In this document: positions 1 to 8,330 of the stretch, piece by piece
Position numbering within the stretch: position 1 is the stretch's first letter
How the letters are laid out: each line of letters opens with the position of its first letter
Assembly (NCBI GenBank): GCA_025769875.1
Contig: JAGFNK010000514.1
Location: 1-37,022, forward strand
DNA from: Russula earlei
Taxonomy: Eukaryota; Basidiomycota; Agaricomycetes; Russulales; Russulaceae
DNA: 37,022 nucleotides
Direction of reading: 5' to 3'
Program-made: the position numbers and the translations under genes
The notes under the pieces: generated by a model
The model's input: the letters and a program-made list of their open reading frames with translations, nothing else
Databases searched by the model: none
Told to the model about the DNA's origin: nothing

Positions 1-2400
1 ATAAAGCATTTCCCTTCTGCTTGTAATTTCTTTCTTTCTTCTTCACTGAGCCTGAAGTGGTCCTGACTACATCCACATCCATGGCATTAGGATCCTTCTT
101 GGCCTTCTTCTCTTTCCAATTGCAAAGCCGTTGTGCTCTGGAACTCAAGTTCCCAGATGTTCCTAAGGCATTCTTCAATTCATTTAGGGCTGCTGCTTCT
201 TCCCTTGCTATCATTTGCCATGCATCTAAATTGCCTGCTGCAGGTAGAGGCCTTCTTCAAAGGATCATAGCATGTAAGTTTCTTCAAAGCCCATCTCTGA
301 ACAATTTGACCATCCCTTGGGTGTTTCTAGGCCATCTGGACATGAGTAGGTATTGATTAAAAGTCACAATGTAGTCATCCAATTCTCCTTCTTTCGTAGT
401 GAGCTGTTGGATGTTCATTGTAGCATCTTCTATGGTGGTACTATCATGCCACTGAAGTCCATTGAGAAAAGGTTCCACAGGTCTTCATCTTCTCAAAGGT
501 GAGTTGGTGGTAGTTGGTTTGCATGATCCTCTTGAACTCTTCTTATCAAGGCTTCCAGTTGTTGGATTACCCAACCATTGACTTTGTCTCCTTTTATAAA
601 GGACAAAGCACAGGCCACCCTTTCATATGGTACTGTCATGATGCTGCTTTGAGAATTCATGATCCTATACAGCTTGAATTCTTTCATGAACTGTATAGTC
701 TTCTTCCTATTCCCTCCAAACATTGCTGGAGGTTGTCCTCTCATAGATCGGTTCCTCCAGGGATTCCTTGAGCTGGTCCAACAGGCGCCGCTTGAGGTTG
801 GCCTCCTCCAGGTGGTAATCCTCCAGCTGGTGGTCCTCCTCCTCCGGAGGTCCCCCTCCAGCTGGTGCTCCTCCATCTGGTGGGTCTCCTCCTTGATGTA
901 CATTGGGCACTAGCATTGTTCCATGATGAGTGCCATACAAGTTCCCTGACATTGAATGGGTGGTTTGTGTCACTATTTGAGTGGTGGTGGCCATTATTTC
1001 AGTTGCTGCTTGCGTTAGATCTATGGTGTCATGAACCATTCTCCAGAGAGGGCCCTTGAAGGACCCTTCCTTATAGGAGGAAACCCAGCCTCTATGGTGT
1101 CACCCTGTTCACTCAAGCAAAACAGGTGAGTAGAGGTGTCCACAATACCACGCGTGCATTGTCGTGCGAGCAATTCTCGGCACAATTGACATACAGCAAG
1201 CCCCACTTAAAGGAAACCCTTTTAGCAATGAAAGACAATACTAGGACCTTTCTAGGGACCCTTTAGGACGACTATAAGTGCTCTACAATAGACACTAACA
1301 CAGTACCAAAGACCCTGCAACGCATTATTAGACTAACTCTAATAACCATAGAACGAACTATAAGGCAATACTAGGGGACCCTAATAAGAAATATTAGGGT
1401 CAACTTTAAGGACCCTAATAGAACTATATAAGAGGCCTTATAGAATAACACTATTCCCTAACCAGACTACAAGTCCTCAAATGACCGGCCCTAAACTAAC
1501 TAACAGGAAATGAATCAGGTGTTTGCATGTGTACTAAAAGCAGTGAACATGTGGACAGTGAAGGCTCTTACTCATCAAAAGGAACCTTCTTACTCAGCAG
1601 CTTACTGAGCATTGACTGAGCATGCTCAGTAAGCGTACTCCGACTCCTTACTCATCACTCCAAGGTGCTTGATAACAAGGTTATAACTTGTTCCCTATTT
1701 AGCAGTTCTCTTGTAGTATATAAGCGCTCAATAAAGTAGCGGACAGTCCTCAGACTGTCCATTTGTTTACGGCACTCTCTATCCCTGGGATACTCCTTTA
1801 AGGACCATCCCCTTGTGACTATCCTGGCCTCTTCTCTGCGTGACTGCTCTACTCTCACAGTAACAGTACCTCTCTGGTATTTGTTACTACTCTGGACTCT
1901 ACTCTTTGCCCACGCGGTCTTGGACGTCTATTGACTTGTCTTCGAGCTTATCCTCGGCTCTTGAACTGGATAGTTCAACAGTGAGTCTTGACATATGGCT
2001 GTGGCAAAATGTTCAGTGAGCTCGTCTATTGGCTCCTTGTTCTTCTCAATTACTGGAGTATCTTCTGGTGACTCCGATTGCTTTGGCTCACTAACACTGG
2101 TGATAGATATGTCTTGTTCTGGTTTGCTCCTGAACAACCACCCCACTGGTATAGGGCTTTGTTTTGGTTCCTAACTGAACTCTTCTGGATTGGCAATGAA
2201 GTTGTCTTCAAGTATGTAAAATCCATCCTTGTCCCAATCAATGAAATACCTGTGATTGTTAATGTATTCTGCAGGTCAGACTTCATTGTTGAATTGAACA
2301 TCGAAAAATCCACCCTCTAGTTCTGTGGTAGGATGCTGCTGTGCTCCTACACCAGTTAAGGAAAAGTTTTGGAGGTCCTGAGTTCATCCTCAAAATCTTG
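1..2400 (-). pseudogene. gag: Gag of family D retrotransposon (partial, broken)
   Basis: Gag would form the virus-like particle that packages the element RNA. The N-terminal part (about 2400 to 1999) reads with stops near 2280 and 2170 and includes an acidic, Ser/Glu-rich stretch (VSEPKQSESPEDTP). The frame then runs through the duplicated TATGG bases flanking the B solo LTR without a break (HFATAI joined to DLTQAATE), which shows the LTR was inserted into an open gag. Past a Gly/Pro-rich linker, the retrotransposon Gag core is clear at about 720-500 (FMKEFKLYRI, ALSFIKGDKVNGWV) and 430-284 (KEGELDDYIVTFNQYL). After a frameshift, a C-terminal segment with DPNAMDVD leads to GKCF at the window edge, apparently the start of a CCHC knuckle. 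At least three frame breaks make it non-functional. Confidence 0.82.
1027..1993 (+). mobile_element. Solo LTR, family B copy 1 (long form)
   Basis: A 967 bp unit beginning TGTCATGAACC and ending GTCTTGACA is flanked by a perfect 5 bp duplication TATGG (1022-1026 and 1994-1998). No internal region is attached, so it is a solo LTR. Orientation is inferred from the TATA-like TATATAAG at 1717, followed by a perfect 8 bp stem palindrome (1741-1748 with 1753-1760). It interrupts the minus-strand D gag. Compared with copies at 6344 and 7318 it has about 155 extra bp (about 1253-1408), which include a perfect 10 bp hairpin (arms 1377-1386 and 1392-1401). Confidence 0.9.
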
Positions 2401-2627
2401 TGTATTGTTTTTTTGATCAATTTCAACTCCAGTTTTGCCTAGCTTTCAATTATGATACCAACAAGCTTGTTCTTGGCAAAAATACCAATGGATTTGGCTA
2501 TGTTCTATATCCTTCTTTTCCAGGATATAAAGTCTTGCAGGAGTTCCTGATCAACACAGGTTCCTCCCTATGACTACTTCTGCATGAGTTGGGATCCAAA
2601 TTTTGCTCCTTCTTGGTACAAAGGTAA

Positions 2628-2640
2628 CTACGCTTGACTT
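2628..2640 (-). promoter_or_regulatory. Self-primer binding site of family D
   Basis: On the minus strand, one base after the 5' LTR, the sequence AAGTCAAGCGTAG is complementary at 10 of 13 positions to the R segment of its own LTR (3346-3358) and at 11 of 13 to the R segment of the D solo LTR (34312-34324). All but one of the mismatches are transitions at an inferred ancestral CpG. No tRNA-like primer site is evident. This fits Tf1-type self-priming, where the mRNA 5' end primes reverse transcription. Confidence 0.65.
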
Positions 2641-2677
2641 ATGACAAGATCTGACTGATCTTATTACCGACTCTTAG

Positions 2678-3180
2678 TGTCACAGATACCAGTTCTTCGG
2701 ACTGGACCAGCAACCGGACAAGCCTACCCGGACAGACCTCACGATTCTCGCGTGCCCTCATGACTCATTTAGCCTCGCATGTACCACCACCTTCCAGCGT
2801 GTTCTACTCTCGATCGCCTCACCATTGCCTCACCATTACCTTGTGTCTACTATTTGATATAGGATACATTGTCTATATAAACCTGTCTGTAGAAGAGAAC
2901 AAGCCTTAAGCTTGTTCTCTTGTGAATATCACTGGATTCTAGCTTCGGGACTGTAGGCTTGCAGGGAATCAAGCAATCGACTCAGAAACTCTTTCCATTC
3001 TCCAAGTCTTCAAACGCAAAGACTTATCTATTATACTTCCTCTCCGCGGTACACACTAGCCTTTGCTGTGTTGTCACCGAGACCCCCGAATCTCACAAGA
3101 ACTCATCGTCTTGCTCGACTCTGTGTGCACGTCTCGCACGTGAAATGATTTGTCAGTGACACCGCCCCCAGTCGGTGACA
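2678..3180 (+). mobile_element. Solo LTR, family A
   Basis: This 503 bp LTR runs from TGTCACAGATACC to CAGTCGGTGACA and is flanked by a perfect duplication CTTAG (2673-2677 and 3181-3185). It closely matches the LTRs of the full-length A element at 16472-23888, with the same TATATAAA and the inverted repeat around AGAACAAGC. In the last ~130 bp I count 10 CpG dinucleotides against 16 in the A 3' LTR, so it looks older than the full-length copy. It inserted into the D 5' LTR. Confidence 0.92.
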
Positions 3181-3345
3181 CTTAGTGAAAGAGTTGCTTG
3201 ATATAGTTCAAGCACTAGACTTTGATCCCTTTGATATTATCTCATGAAGAATTGATGTAAGAGAAGAGAGGTGCCCCTTTCACTTAGAGTGATTACTAGA
3301 GTTAGATAGAGAGATTGACAAGATGACTGTTTCTTGTAAGAGAGT

Positions 3346-3391
3346 AAGTTGAGCGTAAGGCTCAACTTCTTGGTACAGCAGAGTATTTATA
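3346..3391 (-). promoter_or_regulatory. TATA box and putative mRNA start / self-primer of family D LTR
   Basis: On the minus strand TATAAAT (3391-3385) is followed 33 bp later by TTACGCTCAACTT (3358-3346). That segment pairs with the primer binding site at 2628-2640. Its upstream neighbour forms a perfect 9 bp palindrome arm (AAGTTGAGC with GCTCAACTT). The spacing places the putative primer at the expected transcription start. Confidence 0.6.
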
Positions 3392-3692
3392 TGATATCTT
3401 GATAACGGCTGATTCGATTTGTACGAAACATGGGGTGCACATAGCTAAGAACCAGTAGTATCCAATGGCATAACGCACAATTTGAAAGTGACAGAAATGA
3501 CTCACACATGAGTCATCCTTTTCTAGTATCTGTCATCAAATGCTAAGCAGTGAGTAAGCAATCAGTAAGCCGACCACTAAGCAAATCACTAAGCAATCAC
3601 TAAGTGGAAGTAAGCACAGCTGAGTAAGCAAGTAAGCACAGAGGAGTAAGCAAAGCATAGGTAAGCAGATGAGAAACACAAGAATCCTAACA

Positions 3693-3938
3693 TTGAATGC
3701 CTCTGGAACTGCCCTTCTCTGAGCTCTTTAGCTCTCTGTCTGAAAACTTCTGTGTTGCTAAGTCTTCCAGATGCAAAGACTTATCAATAGTTTCCCCACT
3801 CTGCAGTACACACTAGCTGTTGCTGTGTTGTCACTGAGATCCCCAAATCTCATGAGAACTCATTATCTCACTCGACTCTGCTGCGCTAGTCTCATGCATA
3901 AATGGATTTGTCAGTGACACTGCCCCCAGTTGGTGACA
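3693..3938 (+). repeat. LTR remnant, family A' (3' half)
   Basis: This stretch matches the last ~250 bp of the A-type LTR, ending in CAGTTGGTGACA. Almost every CpG of the A copy is TG or CA here: only 2 CpG remain where the A 3' LTR has 16. Its 5' half was cut off by insertion of the D element at 3692. The bases after it lack the self-primer complement expected of an A-type internal region, so it is more likely a solo LTR remnant than a 5' LTR. Confidence 0.78.
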
Positions 3939-3939
3939 C

Positions 3940-4607
3940 CTCTTGACTTTGGACCCCCTGCTGAGCAAGTCAATGCTCAGCCTGGGGACTGGGATGTGAC
4001 ATCCCCTACCAGCACTCTTGACCAGGTTGCCCACCCTGAAGAGCCTTGGGTGTGATGGGATGCTGACAGACACCACACAGAGATCAACATCCCTGATGGT
4101 GTAACTTGGGGCAACAAACTAGCCAGGTATGTGGCCTATGACATTGCTTTGGGAGAACCACAAGTGAGGGGGAAGAATGGAGAAGGCCATGGGGACTATG
4201 GTGAAATCCTCCAGGCCACCCCTTGCTACAACCTCTACAACTATGGCCAAGATGAACATGACCTGGACTGCTTCAACACTGAGAAGCAGTTCAAAGGGTG
4301 CTGGAGACAAACCCTCTACCTGCTTGGCAATTTCGGGCTGCAGGGAGAGCTCTACCACTTAGACCACCTCCATACCCAGGAGGAGATGTTGGAAGCTAAC
4401 TATAAGGTCCTCCAAGAAGAAGAAAAACAACTGTGTTACAAATTGGCCAAATACTCAGCTGAGAAGAGAGGCTTAGAGTGAGTGAGGGCCAAAGTGAAAG
4501 AGAGGATGGCAGCAGCCAAAGTACACTCCCACTGCTGGGAGTTCATTGAAGTGGGTTGCAGCCAGGGAGAAACCCCTCCAGGTGTATGGGCCAAAGAACT
4601 CCTCACC
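3940..4607 (+). pseudogene. Unidentified decayed reading frame
   Basis: A single frame stays open for about 222 codons except for two TGA stops (near 4051 and at 4479-4481). Both are explainable as CGA arginine codons changed at CpG. The product would have a Pro/Asp-rich start (PLDFGPPAEQ), a central region with NYGQDEHDLDCFN and LLGNFGLQGELYHLDH, and a Glu/Lys-rich predicted coiled coil (EEMLEANYKVLQEEEKQL). I do not recognise the family. It is not similar by eye to the Gag or ORF3 proteins nearby. The frame is cut at 4608 by a B LTR without target duplication, so its continuation is lost. It could be a transposon protein or a captured host gene. Confidence 0.5.
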
Positions 4608-5571
4608 TGTCAAGACTCACTGTTGAACTATCCAGTTCAAGAGCGAGGGATAAGCTCAAAGATGAGTCAATAGATGTCTAAGATGGTGTGGGCTAGTAGT
4701 AATACCCAGAGTAGTACCAGGTACCAAAGAGGTATGGTAACTGGGAGCATTGAGCAGTTATGCAGGGAAGAGGCCAGAATGGTCACAAGGGGATGGTCCT
4801 TAAAGGAGTACCCCAGGGGTAGAGAGTGCCATAAACAAATGGACAGTCTGAGGACTGTCTGCTACTTTATTGAGCACTTATATACTACAAGAGAACTGCT
4901 AAATAGGGAACAAGTCATAACCTTGTTATCAAGCACAATAGAGGGATGAGTAAGAAGTCGGAGTGTGCTTACTGAGCATGCTCAGTCATGCTCAGTAAGC
5001 TGCTGAGTAAGAAGGCTTCTCTTGATGAGTAAGAGCCTTTACTGTCCACATGTTCACTGCTTTAGTACACATGCGAAGCACCTGATTCACTTGCTGTTAG
5101 TTAGTTTAGGGCCAGTCATTTGAGGACTTGTAGTTTGGTTTAGGGAATAGAGTTGCTTATAAGGCTTCTTATATAGTTCTATTAGGGTCCTTAGAGTCGA
5201 CCCTAATACTTCTATTAAGGTCCTTAGTATTGCTGTATAGTTCGTTCTATAGTTATTAGAGTTAGTCTAATAACACATTGTAGGGTCTTTTAGTATTGTG
5301 TTAGTGCCTCTTGTAGAGCACTTATAGTCGTTCTAAAGGGTCCTTAGGGGGCTATAATACTGTCCTTTATAGCTAAAAGGGTTGCCGTTAAGTGGGGCTT
5401 GCTGTATGTCAATTGTGCCAAGAATCGCTCACATGACAATGTACACATGATATTGTGGACACCTCTACTCACCCCTTTTGTCCGTGTGAACAGGATGACA
5501 CCATAGAAGCTGGGTTTCCTCTCATAAGGAAGGGTCCTTCAAGGGCCCTCTCCAGAAAATGGCTCATGACA
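4608..5571 (-). mobile_element. LTR, family B copy 2 (long form), no target duplication
   Basis: This 964 bp unit is the reverse complement of the B LTR at 1027-1993, including the extra palindrome-rich segment. The flanks are TCACC (4603-4607) and TCTGG (5572-5576), which do not match. There is no polypurine tract or primer site beside it. The left flank is the unidentified frame and the right flank is a truncated transposase. It is best explained as the junction left by recombination between two B copies, with loss of the sequence between them. Confidence 0.82.
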
Positions 5572-6154
5572 TCTGGGAAAACAGCCATTAGGAAGGGCTT
5601 CTTCATTTGAGGAAAAAGGTGTGTCCTGCAATCCAATTTTACACCAGACTGTTATATTCAATATCCAAATATTCACTTCTCCCAGCCCTCTCACTTGGTG
5701 GCATCATCTATAGCAAGCTGGTTGAAAGCTCTTTCACATCTGTACTATTCTCCAACTTCATCAGAGGTGTCCTTTCAAAAATGAATCCCTTCCCTGAAAA
5801 GAACTCTGTCTTGATCATAGACAATGCTCACATTCACTGAAATCCAGACATACTCCAAATGATTGAAGAAAGGTGCAGTGTTATTCTCCTCATGCTAACC
5901 TACTGCCCATTTGATGAAGGGAGTGTCAGCTTCTTTATTTGCCAGTGTATTCTCCTGATTTCAACCCAATCAAACTTGCATTCTCAAAGATCAAGGCTTA
6001 TGTTCATCAGAATGGGGGTGTGGCTCACACTGACTTAAGGAATATGATACCAATGTGTGGCTCTTTTTGGATGAAGCAACATTCTCTGTGAATCACAGAG
6101 AATGTGATGGCAGATCACGCAGCAAGCTGGTTCCATAAATGTGGTTATTTCTGA
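5572..6154 (+). pseudogene. DDE transposase (Tc1/mariner-like, DDE_3 type), 3' half, broken
   Basis: This is the remnant of a cut-and-paste transposase. In one frame it reads YSLLPALSLGGIIYSKLVES, SVLFSNFIRGVLSKMNPFPE, then NSVLIIDNAHIH. The second catalytic Asp lies in IDNAHIH, the usual context of the middle Asp in fungal DDE_3 transposases. A stop follows at 5838-5840. After a frameshift the DFNPIKLAFSKIKAY motif appears, where the expected third acidic residue is Lys, so a catalytic residue seems lost. A normal-looking C-terminus ends at TGA 6152-6154. The N-terminal half, with the helix-turn-helix and first Asp, is missing because the B LTR abuts it at 5571. Confidence 0.82.
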
Positions 6155-6343
6155 GATGGGTCATTTTTGTCAGTGCCTCCTGTCACTGACTGGGGGTGGT
6201 GTCACTGACAAATCATTTGACACATGAGACAAGTGCAGAGGAGTTGAGCAAGATGACAAGTTCTTGCTTGAGTCAGGGATCTTGGAGACAACACAGCAAA
6301 GGCTAGTGTGTTCTGCAGAGAGGAAACTTAATCAGATTGTCTT

Positions 6344-7155
6344 TGTCATGAACCATTTCCTGGAGAGGGCCCTTGAAGGACCCTTCCTTATGAAAGGAAA
6401 CCCAGCCTCTATGGTGTCACCCTGTTCACATGGACAAAAGGGGTGAGTAGAGGTGTCCACAATATTGCACACACATTGTCGTGCAAGCGATTCTTGGCAC
6501 AATCGACATACAGCAAGCCCCACTTAATGGCAACCCTTTTAGCAATAAAGGACAGTATTATGGCCTCCTTAAGGACCATTTTAGAACTATATAAGGGGCC
6601 TTATAGGCAACTCTATTCCTTGAACCAAACTACAAGTCCTCAAATGACTGGCCCTAAACTAACTAACAGCAAATGAATCAGGTGCTTCACACGCATACTA
6701 AAGCAGTGAACACATGGACAGTAAAGTCTCTTACTCATCAAGAGAAGCCTCCTTACTCAGCAGCCTACTGAGCATGACTGAGCATGCTCAGTAAGCATAC
6801 TCTGACTTCTTACTCATCCATCTATTGTGCTTGATAACAAGGTTATGACTTGTTCCCTATTTAGCAGTTTGCTTGTAGTATATAAGCACTCAATAAAGTA
6901 GCAGACAGTCTTCAGACTGTCCATTTGTTTATGGCACTCTCTATCCCTGGGATACTCCTTTAAGGACTGTCCCCTTGTGACCATTCTGGCTTCTTCCTTG
7001 TGTACCTGCTCGACTCTACCAGTAACTATACCTCTTTGGTATTTGCTACTGCTTTGGACTCTACTCCTTGCCCATGCCATCTTAACCATTTATCAACTTG
7101 TCTTTGAGCTTACTCCTTGCTCTTGAACTGGATAGTTCAACAGTGAGTCTTGACT
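6344..7155 (+). mobile_element. Solo LTR, family B copy 3 (short form)
   Basis: An 812 bp B LTR starts TGTCATGAACC and ends GTCTTGACT, flanked by a perfect duplication GTCTT (6339-6343 and 7156-7160). It lacks the ~155 bp palindrome-rich segment present in copies 1 and 2. It has TATATAAGC and the same downstream palindrome. It sits in the A' 3' LTR in the opposite orientation to copy 4. Confidence 0.9.
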
Positions 7156-7317
7156 GTCTTCACATCTGGAATACAAGACAATATGAGGGATTTCAGACAA
7201 GGAGCTTGAGAGCTCAAGGAGAGGCAATTTGAGAGGTGTTATCCAGTATATTCACAGGAGAACAAGCCTAAGGCTTGTTCTCTTCAATGGAACAGTTTAT
7301 ATACATGAGATGCTATC

Positions 7318-8126
7318 TGTCAAGACTCACTGTTGAACTATTCAGTTCAAAAGCAAGGAGTAATCTCAAAGACGAGTCAATAGACGTCCAAGATGGCATG
7401 GGCAAGAAGTAGAGTCCAAAGCAGTAACAAATACCAGAGAGGTATAGTTACTGGTAGAGTTGAGCAGGTATGCAGGGAAGAGGCCAGAATGGTCACAAGG
7501 GGATGGTCCTTAAAGGAGTATCCCAGGGGTAGAGAGTGCTGTAAACAAATGGACAGTCTGAGGACTGTCCGCTACTTTATTGAGCGCTTATATACTACAA
7601 GAGAACTGCTAAATAGGGAACAAGTCGTAACCTTGTTATCAAGCAATAGAGTGATGAGTAAGAAGTCGGAGTGCACTTACTGAGCATGCTCAGTCATGCT
7701 CAGTAAGCTGCTGAGTATGAAGGCTTCTCTTGATGAGTAAGAGCCTTCACTGTCCATGTATTTACTGCTTTAGTACACATGCAAGCACCTGATTCATTTT
7801 CTGTTAGTTAGTTTAGGGCCAGTCATTTGAGGACTTGTAGTTTGGTTCAAGGAATAGAGTTGCCTATAAGGCCCCTTATATAGTTCTAAAATGGTCCTTA
7901 AGGAGGCCATAATACTGTCCTTTATTGCTAAAAGGGTTGCCATTAAGTGGGGCTTGCTGTATGTCGATTGTGCCGAGAATTGCTCGCGCGACAATGCGCG
8001 CACGATATTGTGGACACCTCTACTCACCCCTTTTGCTCATGTGAACAGGGTGACACCATAGAGGCTGGGTTTCCTTTCTTAAGGAAGGGTCCTTCAAGGG
8101 CCCTCTCTGGAGAATGGTTCATGACA
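7318..8126 (-). mobile_element. Solo LTR, family B copy 4 (short form)
   Basis: An 809 bp B LTR in minus orientation is flanked by a perfect duplication CTATC (7313-7317 and 8127-8131). It shares the short-form deletion with copy 3. Together they form an ~810 bp inverted repeat separated by ~160 bp of A' LTR. The distinct duplications show two independent insertions. Confidence 0.9.
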
Positions 8127-8312
8127 CTATCTCAAAGAGCATCCTACAGGTAACAACCAGTCAAGTAATGAGGCAATTGGGGGCTGGGCATGAGGACAAG
8201 TCATTGTAAACACAAGTTATATAATGAGCGATGAAACATGAGTAAAATGTGAGACATGTCTGGGTTGGCTATCCTGGTTGCCAGTCCAGTCTGAGGCACT
8301 GGTTCTGTGACA

Positions 8313-8325
8313 TCACCCCCTTGTT
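8313..8325 (-). promoter_or_regulatory. Polypurine tract of family A' element
   Basis: On the minus strand AACAAGGGGGTGA lies directly before the 3' LTR. It is identical to the tract before the 3' LTR of the A element (23383-23395). It is the expected plus-strand primer site. Confidence 0.75.
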
Positions 8326-8330
8326 AATGT

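Larger units (their letters stand above)
1..3692 (-). mobile_element. Family D Ty3/gypsy retrotransposon, 5' part, running off the left edge
   Basis: On the minus strand the order is 5' LTR (3692 to 2642), self-primer binding site (2640 to 2628) and gag (about 2400 to 1). The rest of gag and all of pol lie outside the window. The element has two later insertions: a family A solo LTR inside its 5' LTR and a family B solo LTR inside gag. It appears to have inserted into an A'-type LTR whose 3' half remains at 3693-3938, so the missing half and the matching duplication (TTGAA expected) should lie beyond the left edge. A second LTR of this family is the solo copy at 33994-34517. Confidence 0.8.
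2642..3692 (-). repeat. 5' LTR of family D element, interrupted
   Basis: Removing the inserted A solo LTR (2678-3180) and one CTTAG duplication leaves about 540 bp. That remainder is the reverse complement of the solo LTR at 33994-34517. The U3 end (3541-3672) is packed with repeats of GTAAGCA/GAGTAAGC. On the minus strand TATAAAT (3391-3385) lies 33 bp before the putative primer segment. The gag remnant follows directly downstream, so this is the 5' LTR. Confidence 0.85.
6181..8312 (-). repeat. 3' LTR of minus-strand family A' element, split by two B LTRs
   Basis: Segments 6181-6343, 7156-7317 and 8127-8312 join into a ~500 bp A-type LTR in minus orientation once the two B LTRs and one copy of each duplication are removed. 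The middle segment holds the AGAACAAGCC inverted repeat and a TATA-like stretch. The LTR starts at 8312 (TGTCACAGAACC on the minus strand), next to a polypurine tract, and ends at 6181. Its last ~140 bp contain no CpG, so it is the most decayed A-type LTR here. Confidence 0.85.

Noticed and set aside
1377..1401. Telomere-like repeats (TTAGGG) in the B LTR.
   Set aside because: The motif occurs as single copies within short palindromes and not as a tandem array.
3541..3672. A CRISPR-like or satellite array of GTAAGCA repeats.
   Set aside because: Spacing is irregular, units are 7-10 bp, and the block lies in the U3 of a D LTR and recurs in the second D LTR, so it is an LTR regulatory feature.
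3693..4607. An A'-type LTR followed by the internal region of its own element.
   Set aside because: The bases after 3938 lack the self-primer complement that A has at 16975-16986, and the following frame does not resemble the A Gag, so the two are probably only adjacent.
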